Origin: Methanobacteriota archaeon
GTDB lineage: Archaea > Thermoplasmatota > Poseidoniia > Poseidoniales > Poseidoniaceae
Direction: 5' to 3'
Length of the DNA: 7,944 nt
Assembly (NCBI GenBank): GCA_002727695.1
Contig: PBXT01000040.1
Location: forward strand, 1-7,944
Below, piece by piece: positions 1 through 5,705 of the stretch. The notes under the pieces are model-generated. The model was not told the DNA's origin. It did no database searches and saw only the letters and a program-made list of their open reading frames with translations. Numbering within the stretch: position 1 is the first letter of the stretch; each line of letters opens with the position of its first letter. A program made the position numbers and the translations under genes.

Positions 1-933
1 TTCAGGATCAAACGGAGTATCTTCTTCTGGTAGTTCGTCCGCTATACCAAGAACTGAAGAGAAGTTCTTCAAGAATGAACCCTCTCCAATTGTCAAACGT
101 AGTGGGTCGTTGATTTGGTTGTCTGTATATCTGGCAACAGCAGTTTCAAACAGTACAGCATTTTCCCAAATTGTATCAATCAAATTAACGTGAGATTCAG
201 CAAATGCAGGAGATTCGATAATTAATGCAGCATCGTCTTTACCTCTTCCAACAGGGTTGTCTTCGATATTTAGATACTGAATTACTTCAATTCCGTCGCG
301 TACGAACCCGAGGGATTCTAATTCGTCTGAGTGCCTAACTTCTATCGAGTCATGTAACTCGTTGAAAAATCGAATTGTTCTCTTATCTAGATGCGTAATT
401 ATTTGGCACACTACTCCACTAACGGCTGCGTTGTTTACCGCTTCGAGAGCTTCAGGGTTTCTGCAAAGGTGAAGGATTCCGTACTGTCCTAGTAGCAAAA
501 TCAATCTTTCTTCAGAATCCTCTGCCATTTTCTTTAGGCGGCTGTAAATGTTACCTCTCTCTTTCAATACAGCGAAGCGAGGGTCGTCAGAGTTCCTTGC
601 GCTAGTTTGGGATGGTTTTGATTCCTTTGTTACATCTTTGGAGATTTCATCGTAACCTTCTACTAATCTGTTGAGTTGTTGCTTCCTCATTCCGATGATA
701 TGCTCAATTGCTTGATGAACATTCATACTAGAGAATCGCATTGGCCTGTCTGCAGTTACGGTCACGATTCCCATCTCTTGGAGCCTAGACAAACTGTTGT
801 AAGCATCAAGTCTGGTTGTACCTAGTTCCTTTGCTAATTCTGAAGCTTTCATTTTAGGATTAGAACCTAAAACCAAGATTGAGCGTACCTCACGCTCATT
901 CAACCCAGAGTCAATGAGAAGTTCTTCCCACAT
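1..933 (-). CDS. TrmB-like winged-helix transcriptional regulator, C-terminus cut by window edge
   Basis: My hand translation from ATG at 933 is open for 311 codons to base 1 with no stop, so the gene is partial. The N-terminus is a winged helix: NEREVRSILVLGSNP (12-26), a helix-turn-helix around ELAKELGTTRLDAYNSLSRL (32-51), and a wing GIVTVTADRPMRF (55-67). A charged helical linker follows (about 70-110), then an alpha/beta domain (about 112-290) that includes IEVRHSDELESLGF (197-210) and IESPAFAESH (239-248). This arrangement is that of TrmB-family archaeal regulators, a DNA-binding head with a C-terminal effector/dimerisation domain. The visible tail is acidic (298-311). The start directly follows the peroxiredoxin stop codon, with GGAGGG six bases upstream, so translation is probably coupled. 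Its effector is unknown; the family name recalls sugar binding, but many members do not bind sugars. It may control its own operon or the divergent one (inference). Confidence 0.82.
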   Translation of the reverse strand, partial: MWEELLIDSGLNEREVRSILVLGSNPKMKASELAKELGTTRLDAYNSLSRLQEMGIVTVTADRPMRFSSMNVHQAIEHIIGMRKQQLNRLVEGYDEISKDVTKESKPSQTSARNSDDPRFAVLKERGNIYSRLKKMAEDSEERLILLLGQYGILHLCRNPEALEAVNNAAVSGVVCQIITHLDKRTIRFFNELHDSIEVRHSDELESLGFVRDGIEVIQYLNIEDNPVGRGKDDAALIIESPAFAESHVNLIDTIWENAVLFETAVARYTDNQINDPLRLTIGEGSFLKNFSSVLGIADELPEEDTPFDPE

Positions 934-1401
934 TCAATTCCCTCCAGAAACTTTCGAGATGTCTGCTAGAATTTTTGCCACGTGTCTTCTCGGCCTAAAC
1001 AACCAATCGTACACGTAGCGGACTTTGTTGTCAGGTCCGATTACAAATGATGATTTTGATGGGAATTGTCCTAGGTGGAGAGGTATGTTGTATGATTCGC
1101 CTACCGATCTGTCAACATCTGCAAGAAGAGGGAAAGGTAAGTCGCCAATTGTTGATTTAAAATCTTTCAATTTTTCATAAGAACCTGGCCCAACACCAAC
1201 TATGGTACATCCAGATGACTTGAACAATTCATACTGCTCTTTGAATGTCAAACAACCACGCTTGCATGTAGGAGAGTTGTTTCTAGAGTAGAAGAATAAA
1301 ACTCTCCATTGTCCATGGAGAGAGGTACTATCAAACATGCTTCCATCATCAGCTTGCAGAACAAAATCTGGAGCAGTCTGGCCAATTATACTATTTCCCA
1401 T
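934..1401 (-). CDS. Peroxiredoxin (AhpC/TSA, Bcp-like thiol peroxidase)
   Basis: A 155-residue thioredoxin-fold peroxidase expected to reduce hydrogen peroxide and organic hydroperoxides in the cytoplasm. Visible landmarks are the N-terminal GQTAPDFVLQADDG, the strand WRVLFFYSRNNSPTC holding the probable peroxidatic Cys46, a second cysteine at 50, a third at 65 and the late strand SSFVIGPDNKVRYVY. The length fits the Bcp/PrxQ group. Two points are unusual: the usual PxxxTxxC active-site motif reads SxxxSxxC (Ser39, Ser43, Cys46), and the second cysteine is four residues after the first instead of five as in E. coli Bcp. The frame extends three codons to a GTG at 1410, but GTGAT there is a Shine-Dalgarno match four bases before ATG 1401, so I chose 1401. 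It follows ribA by nine bases and abuts the TrmB-like gene, so the three form one operon. Confidence 0.9.
   Translation of the reverse strand: MGNSIIGQTAPDFVLQADDGSMFDSTSLHGQWRVLFFYSRNNSPTCKRGCLTFKEQYELFKSSGCTIVGVGPGSYEKLKDFKSTIGDLPFPLLADVDRSVGESYNIPLHLGQFPSKSSFVIGPDNKVRYVYDWLFRPRRHVAKILADISKVSGGN
940..945 (-). promoter_or_regulatory. Shine-Dalgarno site of the TrmB-like gene
   Basis: The minus strand reads GGAGGG, then six bases (AATTGA), then ATG at 933. The site lies inside the last codons of the peroxiredoxin gene, and the spacer contains that gene's TGA stop. This supports the chosen start and coupled translation. Confidence 0.75.
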
Positions 1402-1405
1402 TTTA

Positions 1406-1410
1406 ATCAC
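1406..1410 (-). promoter_or_regulatory. GTGAT Shine-Dalgarno site of the peroxiredoxin gene
   Basis: The minus strand reads GTGAT-TAAA-ATG. GTGAT is complementary to the ATCAC part of the archaeal 16S rRNA 3' end. The G of the upstream TGA stop codon directly precedes it. The same layout (GTGAT-TAAG-ATG) precedes the oxygenase at 7913-7902, which argues for ribosome binding and against a GTG start here. Confidence 0.7.
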
Positions 1411-2013
1411 TCAGACTTCTAGGATGTGTCCCATCTTAGAGGCCTTCGTTCTGAGATAAGAAATGTTGTGTTCGCTAGGTACTACAATTATGGGTACTCT
1501 GTCTTTGATTTTAATACCGTTTTCTACCAATTGTAGGCGCTTTTCCGGGTTGTTTGTTAGTAGATACAACTCATCATAGCCAATTGTTTTCAGCATTTCA
1601 GCAGCAATTTCGTAGGTTCTTGCATCTGCAGGCAAGCCAAGTTCTAGGTTTGCGTCTAATGTATCGAGGCCCTGATCCTGTAATGCATATGCTTGCATTT
1701 TCGCATACAATCCAATTCCTCTGCCTTCTTGCTTGAGATAAACAATAGCACCGCTTCCATGCTCTTGGATTTCTTTCATTGATGTCTCAAGTTGTGGTCC
1801 ACAATCGCATCTCAAGCTGCCGAAGGCATCTCCTGTCAGGCATTCGGAGTGAACGCGCACGAGTGGTGTAATGTCTGGGTTTTCTAGGTACAGCAGCGCG
1901 TGCTCCTTGTTGTTTTTCGGGTCATGGAACGCCCTTATTCTGAATGTTCCGAACTTTGTTGGCAATATCGCATCGGCTTCTACGATGCTAGTCTCTCGCT
2001 TTTTGCTGAGCAT
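1411..2013 (-). CDS. ribA: GTP cyclohydrolase II
   Basis: This 200-residue enzyme opens GTP to 2,5-diamino-6-ribosylamino-4(3H)-pyrimidinone 5'-phosphate, releasing formate and pyrophosphate, the first step of riboflavin, FMN and FAD synthesis. The match is strong and full length: RVHSECLTGDAFGSLRCDCG carries the three zinc ligands Cys58, Cys69 and Cys71; YLKQEGRGIGL (92-102) is the conserved GTP loop; Asp130 and Arg132 align with catalytic Asp126 and Arg128 of E. coli RibA (196 residues); LLTNNPEKR (151-159) and the C-terminal KASKMGHIL are family hallmarks. There is no fused RibB domain. Many archaea use the unrelated GTP cyclohydrolase III (ArfA) instead, so a bacterial-type RibA is informative. 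ATG 2013 lies about 25 bases after a TATA-like box and lacks a Shine-Dalgarno site, suggesting a leaderless mRNA. It heads the operon with the peroxiredoxin and TrmB-like genes, divergent from the operon holding an FAD enzyme. Confidence 0.97.
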   Translation of the reverse strand: MLSKKRETSIVEADAILPTKFGTFRIRAFHDPKNNKEHALLYLENPDITPLVRVHSECLTGDAFGSLRCDCGPQLETSMKEIQEHGSGAIVYLKQEGRGIGLYAKMQAYALQDQGLDTLDANLELGLPADARTYEIAAEMLKTIGYDELYLLTNNPEKRLQLVENGIKIKDRVPIIVVPSEHNISYLRTKASKMGHILEV

Positions 2014-2034
2014 GATATGTTTTCACAACTCGGG

Positions 2035-2044
2035 TTTATAATAA
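2035..2044 (-). promoter_or_regulatory. TATA box of the ribA operon
   Basis: The minus strand reads TTATTATAAA, close to the archaeal TATA consensus. Its centre lies about 25-26 bases before the A of the ribA ATG, so transcription should start at or near the first base of the codon. No BRE was confirmed. Confidence 0.6.
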
Positions 2045-2053
2045 CCTGTTCAG

Positions 2054-2077
2054 CGGCCCACCGGCCGTAAACGGTGG
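2054..2077. repeat. Overlapping inverted repeats between the two promoters
   Basis: Three short inverted repeats overlap here: CGGCC (2054-2058) with GGCCG (2063-2067); CCACCG (2058-2063) with CGGTGG (2072-2077); and CCGT (2065-2068) with ACGG (2071-2074). They sit in a G+C-rich patch between two A+T-rich TATA boxes, where a regulator could act on both promoters. A role as operator is inferred from position only. Confidence 0.5.
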
Positions 2078-2089
2078 TATATATACCAC
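2074..2089. promoter_or_regulatory. 16-bp perfect palindrome containing the TATA box of the Nudix-photolyase operon
   Basis: GTGGTATATATACCAC is a perfect palindrome with TATATATA (2078-2085) at its core. The centre lies 26.5 bases before ATG 2108 and 20.5 before ATG 2102. Archaeal TATA boxes are usually centred 26-27 bases before the transcription start, so the spacing suits a leaderless message starting at 2108. The flanking GTGG and CCAC arms are not needed for a TATA box and could be a repressor site. Because the box is symmetric it could also drive transcription leftward. Confidence 0.65.
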
Positions 2090-2107
2090 GCACAACGCAA
2101 GATGTTC

Positions 2108-2602
2108 ATGCCTGGCGTAGTTTGTGATTTGGGAGTAGCAGCCAGAGCAGTTCACAATGGCAAAATATTGCTTGTGAAAGAAGCCCGAGGAAACTACCAA
2201 AACTTGTGGGGATTGCCCAAGGGAAGCGTCGATGAAGGAGAATCTCCTGAATCGGCTGTCTTGCGGGAACTTACAGAAGAAACAGGCGTTAGTGGGACGA
2301 TTGTAGGGCTTTCTGCGGTCAGATCCACCCTGTACAAAGAAAAACCAGCAGTGTTTCTTTGCTATGACGTTGCGATTGAATCAGAACAGACAAGTTCGTC
2401 CACAGATGAAATCGACGAAATAAAATGGGCCGGTCTTTCTGAATTAAAAAACCTAGATTGGGTTTCCCAAACCATGCACAATCTTGCATTGGATGGTCTT
2501 AGTGGTGAGCGAATGTCATTGAAATCTTCTAGGCCAGTTACTAAGTCAGACACATACCATGTTTACAGCGTGAACCGACAATCGAAGAATATAGGTCAGT
2601 GA
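2108..2602 (+). CDS. Nudix hydrolase
   Basis: This 164-residue protein hydrolyses a nucleoside diphosphate linked to another group; its substrate cannot be told from sequence. The Nudix box is complete from GSVDEGE to EETGV (residues 39-61), matching GX5EX7REUXEEXGU with the metal-binding REXXEE glutamates in place. Before it are the strands GVAARAVHNGKILLVKEARG and the common NLWGLPKG. The open frame begins at ATG 2102, but TATA spacing and the absence of any Shine-Dalgarno site favour ATG 2108. It is the first gene of the operon; its TGA overlaps the photolyase ribosome site. Next to a photolyase and opposite ribA, plausible roles are cleaning damaged nucleotides (MutT-like) or cleaving flavin or dinucleotide compounds; both are guesses. 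The C-terminal 35 residues are basic and without a recognised motif. Confidence 0.93.
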   Translation: MPGVVCDLGVAARAVHNGKILLVKEARGNYQNLWGLPKGSVDEGESPESAVLRELTEETGVSGTIVGLSAVRSTLYKEKPAVFLCYDVAIESEQTSSSTDEIDEIKWAGLSELKNLDWVSQTMHNLALDGLSGERMSLKSSRPVTKSDTYHVYSVNRQSKNIGQ

Positions 2603-2603
2603 T
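2599..2603 (+). promoter_or_regulatory. GTGAT Shine-Dalgarno site of the photolyase gene
   Basis: GTGAT is followed by six bases (ACCAAA) and ATG at 2610. It contains the TGA stop of the Nudix gene, so ribosomes ending that gene are positioned to restart on the photolyase. This fixes 2610 as the start. Confidence 0.65.
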
Positions 2604-2609
2604 ACCAAA

Positions 2610-4169
2610 ATGATTCCAGAAAACCGCTTACGAGTCTTCAACCAGGGCAAAGGCTCTGGTGAGTGCGTTGTGTACTGGATGATTTCTGCTAGGAGAACAA
2701 GATGGAATCATGGTCTTCAGCATGCAATCGACTTGGCCAATGAACGCAATCTTCCCCTTGTAGTTGTTGAAGCTCTCGCTATTGCCCATCAATGGGCGAA
2801 TGATAGGTCGCATACATTTGTGATTCAAGGTATGATGGACAACAAAAAAGCCCTAGAAGATTCTCCGATAACCTACATTCCCTACGTGGAAACTAAACCG
2901 TATGAGGCAGGTGGGTTATTGAAGAAGTGGATGGAGCATGCTGATGCATTGGTTATCGATGATTTCCCGGTGTACATGCCTCGAAGGATTTCGGAGATTG
3001 CTGTTTCCCTGGGCAAGTGCGAAGTCCATTGCGTTGATTCTAATGGATTCATTTCTATGCGTCAAGACAGGGATTTCACTACTGCATACTCTTTGCGCAG
3101 ACACCTACACAAGACCATAATTCAACACATGTCAGAGTTCCCACTACCAAACCCAGTCGAGAACGCATCAGGACTCCCGAGATTTAGTCCATCAAAAGTA
3201 GAGAGTATCTTCAAAGAAAGCGATACTCCAGTTACTCCTTACGAGTTTATTTGGAGGATTTGCGAAATTGAAGATGTTGGTCTGAACGCGCTATCTGTTC
3301 TTTCTATCGACCATTCGGTGCCGCCAGTCCAGCATACCAAAGGGGGCTCAATAGCAGCAACTTCTAGATGGAATGAATTCTTGGAAGAAAGGCTTGGTGA
3401 GTATTCTGAGAACCGAAACCAACCTGAATTGAACGGTTCTAGTGGACTTTCTCCTTACCTTCACTTTGGACACATTAGCCCCCACCAAATCCTTTCGGAA
3501 ATATTTGCGAAATACAACTGGGACATTTCATGCATTGTTCCACCAGACAACGGACGTAGGTCAGGATGGTGGGGATTGCCAGGGGATGTAGAGTCTTTCT
3601 TGGACCAAGTAATCGTTTGGAGGGATCTTGGATTTATTCACTGTTCTAGGGTTCAGAATCACCACGAGTTTGCCTCGATTCCAGAATGGGCTCAAAAGAC
3701 ATTGAAGGAGCATGAAGATGACCCACGCCCCTACATTTACACGTATGACGAGTTCGAAAATGCTCAAACGCATGATGAATTATGGAATGCTGCCCAAAGG
3801 CAACTTCGTACAGAAGGAATGATTCACAATTATCTTCGCATGCTGTGGGGTAAGAAAATTCTCGAATGGACGCCTACTCCCGAGATCGCGATGGAATACA
3901 TGGTTGCTCTGAATGACAAATGGGCGCTGGATGGTAGAGACCCGAACACTTACACTGGCATTGGATGGGTATTAGGAAAATTCGACAGAGGATGGACCGA
4001 GCGTCCTGTTTACGGGAAGATACGCTGTATGACCACAGCTTCAACCAAGAGAAAGTTCAGTACCAAGAAGTACATCGAGACATACTCAGTGTCTCCTTCG
4101 AAGCAACAAACTCTGTTCCCTAATGTAACTGCTAACTCTAACAACATCTCATTTGAAAGGAGGGATTAA
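2610..4169 (+). CDS. phr: Class II CPD photolyase (deoxyribodipyrimidine photo-lyase)
   Basis: This 519-residue flavoenzyme uses blue or near-UV light and FADH- to split cyclobutane pyrimidine dimers in DNA. The N-terminal Rossmann-like antenna domain starts with RLRVFNQGKGSGECVVYWM (6-24) and RRTRWNHGLQHAIDLA, typical of class II. The helical FAD domain has SGLSPYLHFGHIS (278-290), TYDEFENAQTHDELWNAAQ (378-396), GMIHNYLRMLWGKKILEW (403-420), the FAD/active-site stretch LNDKWALDGRDPNTYTG (434-450), and GWTERPVYGKIRCM (461-474). Two class II signatures are variant: FLDQVIVWRDL (330-340) and a Cys at 473 where Tyr or Phe is usual. There is a C-terminal tail after LFPN (502-505) of about 14 residues. 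Class I photolyases and animal cryptochromes lack this pattern. The stop TAA is one base before the TTG start of the next gene; the RBS overlaps the Nudix stop, so this is the middle gene of a three-gene operon. Confidence 0.96.
   Translation: MIPENRLRVFNQGKGSGECVVYWMISARRTRWNHGLQHAIDLANERNLPLVVVEALAIAHQWANDRSHTFVIQGMMDNKKALEDSPITYIPYVETKPYEAGGLLKKWMEHADALVIDDFPVYMPRRISEIAVSLGKCEVHCVDSNGFISMRQDRDFTTAYSLRRHLHKTIIQHMSEFPLPNPVENASGLPRFSPSKVESIFKESDTPVTPYEFIWRICEIEDVGLNALSVLSIDHSVPPVQHTKGGSIAATSRWNEFLEERLGEYSENRNQPELNGSSGLSPYLHFGHISPHQILSEIFAKYNWDISCIVPPDNGRRSGWWGLPGDVESFLDQVIVWRDLGFIHCSRVQNHHEFASIPEWAQKTLKEHEDDPRPYIYTYDEFENAQTHDELWNAAQRQLRTEGMIHNYLRMLWGKKILEWTPTPEIAMEYMVALNDKWALDGRDPNTYTGIGWVLGKFDRGWTERPVYGKIRCMTTASTKRKFSTKKYIETYSVSPSKQQTLFPNVTANSNNISFERRD
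4159..4166 (+). promoter_or_regulatory. Strong Shine-Dalgarno site deciding a TTG start
   Basis: GGAGGGAT is followed by four bases (TAAA, containing the photolyase stop) and TTG at 4171. The longer frame starts at TTG 4153, which lies upstream of this site and has no comparable site before it. The spacing equals that of the other internal genes here. Confidence 0.8.
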
Positions 4170-4170
4170 A

Positions 4171-5568
4171 TTGCCGCTTTTTGTTCACAAGGCCAAGTTC
4201 AATGCCAACAAAAAGCAGATTTGGGATTGGTACAACAGCGACGGAGCATTCAGGCGGATAATGCCGGAATGGGAAGGCATACAGCCAATCAATGCTGGTC
4301 GTCTAGTGGATGGTGAAGAGACTATTTTCAAGGTAAAGATGGGGCCACTTAGACAAAAATGGGTCGCAAGGCACCACAGTGTAGTTCCTGGAGAATCATT
4401 TGCGGACAGGATGATCAAAGGTCCATTTGGTGCATGGAATCATCACCATGAGTTCGAATCTAATTCTGGTGAAGTAACTTCGGTCATCGATAATGTCGAA
4501 TACAAACTACCTATGCATATTTTCACCGGTTGGTCGGCTGGATTTACTGTACTACCAAGAATGAAACAAATGTTCGAATTCCGCAGCGTAAGAGTTGCTA
4601 ATGACCTGAAGCAGATACAGGCTACCGCAAAATTGCCAAGGCAGAGAATATTGGTATCTGGTTCCACTGGAATGATTGGGTTACAGTTGTGCGCATTCTT
4701 GGAAGCTGCTGGACATGACGTCCATCGCCTACTGCGCCCAAGCACCAAACTTCCAAGCGATGTAGATTCTAGTAAAGTAGTCAAGTGGAATGATTTGACT
4801 GGGGAAATATTGGAGGGCGACATGAATGGATTCGACAGTATCATCCATCTTGCTGGAGCAGGAATAGGCGATAAGCGCTGGTCTAAGAAGCGTTTGAAAC
4901 TTATTAGAGACAGTCGAATCATCCCCACTAAAAATCTTGCAAAGATTGTAGCCGGACTTGAAAAACCGCCGAAGAAAATGCTCTGCTCGTCTGCGATAGG
5001 GTTCTATGGAAATCGAGGAACAGAGGTTCTAGATGAAAATTCTAATGCTGGAAATGACATGCTGTCAGACTTGTGTAAAGACTGGGAGAACTCATCTAAT
5101 GCAGCAAAAGATGCAGGAATCAATGTTATTCATTTGAGAACCGGAATTGTGATGTCGCCGCTAGGAGGTGCGCTTGCCAAATTGCTGCTGCCGGCAAAGA
5201 TGGGCGCAGGTGGCCCTGTTGGCGGTGGAAAGCAGATGCAGTCTTGGATTTCTTTGGATGACGAGATTTACGCTATTCACCACTTGATGATGAAAGAAGA
5301 TAGTGAAGGTGCATACAACCTCACAGCGCCGAACCCAGTTTCACAGAAGCAGTTCGCTAAGACTCTAGGTAAGGTTCTCAGAAGACCTGCATTTGCACCA
5401 TTGCCAGGATTTGTAATCAAGATATTATTCGGTCAAATGGGTAAGAAACTGGTTCTCGAAGGTCAAGATGTACGGCCAAACAGACTTCTAGAGTCCGGAT
5501 ATGAATTCACACACTCTGAGCTTGAATCCTGCCTGCGCAGTTGCTTAGGAAAGATGAAACTCAAGTGA
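4171..5568 (+). CDS. SRPBCC-SDR fusion, TIGR01777-type NAD-dependent epimerase-like protein
   Basis: This 465-residue protein has three parts. Residues 1-150 form an SRPBCC (START-like) ligand-binding domain, with FNANKKQIWDWYNSDGAFRR near the start and GPFGAWNHHHEF (84-95). Residues 158-380 form an extended SDR Rossmann domain: RILVSGSTGMIG holds the GxxGxxG nucleotide loop (164-170), followed by HLAGAGIGDKRW (226-237), SSAIGFYG (273-280) and LRTGIVMSP (322-330). Residues 385-465 match the DUF1731 tail, with NPVSQKQFAKTLG and LEGQDVRPNRLLESGY. These are marks of the TIGR01777/SDR39U1 family (YfcH in E. coli), whose substrate is unknown. The SRPBCC fusion occurs in some bacterial members. The start is TTG 4171, fixed by GGAGGGAT. 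Genes of this family are found next to photolyase genes in bacteria (recalled, not checked), so the pairing may be functional. It is the last gene of the operon. Confidence 0.94.
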   Translation: MPLFVHKAKFNANKKQIWDWYNSDGAFRRIMPEWEGIQPINAGRLVDGEETIFKVKMGPLRQKWVARHHSVVPGESFADRMIKGPFGAWNHHHEFESNSGEVTSVIDNVEYKLPMHIFTGWSAGFTVLPRMKQMFEFRSVRVANDLKQIQATAKLPRQRILVSGSTGMIGLQLCAFLEAAGHDVHRLLRPSTKLPSDVDSSKVVKWNDLTGEILEGDMNGFDSIIHLAGAGIGDKRWSKKRLKLIRDSRIIPTKNLAKIVAGLEKPPKKMLCSSAIGFYGNRGTEVLDENSNAGNDMLSDLCKDWENSSNAAKDAGINVIHLRTGIVMSPLGGALAKLLLPAKMGAGGPVGGGKQMQSWISLDDEIYAIHHLMMKEDSEGAYNLTAPNPVSQKQFAKTLGKVLRRPAFAPLPGFVIKILFGQMGKKLVLEGQDVRPNRLLESGYEFTHSELESCLRSCLGKMKLK

Positions 5569-5580
5569 TTGCGAATAAAG

Positions 5581-5653
5581 CGCCGTTTATGGGGCTCGAA
5601 CCCATGACCTTGGGATTAACAGTCCCACGCTCCACCAACTAAGCTAAAACGGC
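5581..5653 (-). tRNA. tRNA-Asn (anticodon GTT)
   Basis: The 73-base minus-strand sequence folds as a full cloverleaf. The acceptor stem GCCGTTT/AAACGGC has seven perfect pairs (5647-5653 with 5582-5588). The D arm is GCTT-AGTTGGTG-GAGC, with one G-U pair. The anticodon arm is TGGGA-CTGTTAA-TCCCA, with GTT at 5618-5620, reading AAC and AAU. The variable loop is AGGTC. The T arm is ATGGG-TTCGAGC-CCCAT. The discriminator is G (5581), as expected for archaeal tRNA-Asn. CCA is not encoded (next bases CTT) and there is no intron. It sits in the convergent gap, its 3' end 12 bases from the SDR fusion stop and its 5' end 52 bases from the thymidine phosphorylase stop. Confidence 0.97.
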
Positions 5654-5673
5654 AACCTTCCGAGATACATTTC

Positions 5674-5680
5674 CTATATG
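5674..5680 (-). promoter_or_regulatory. Possible TATA box of tRNA-Asn
   Basis: The minus strand reads CATATAG, centred about 24 bases before the mature tRNA 5' end, a usual distance for an archaeal tRNA promoter. The match is partial and no BRE is obvious. It is the only A+T-rich candidate at that spacing between the tRNA and the thymidine phosphorylase gene. Confidence 0.4.
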
Positions 5681-5705
5681 ACGGCTTCCATCAAAATCGT
5701 CTAAA

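Noticed and set aside
1402..1410. GTG 1410 as the start of the peroxiredoxin
   Set aside because: The GTGAT there matches a Shine-Dalgarno site four bases before ATG 1401, and the same arrangement recurs before the oxygenase at 7913.
4153..4170. TTG 4153 as the start of the SDR fusion protein
   Set aside because: The extra six codons are the GGAGGGAT ribosome site itself; TTG 4171 has the correct spacing from it.
4443..4928. 161-codon open frame on the minus strand
   Set aside because: It lies wholly inside the SDR fusion gene on the other strand, whose domains are clear, and its translation shows no recognisable motif.
5654..5705. Terminator after thymidine phosphorylase
   Set aside because: No hairpin with a T-run and no strong oligo-T tract; only a short TTTT is present on the minus strand.
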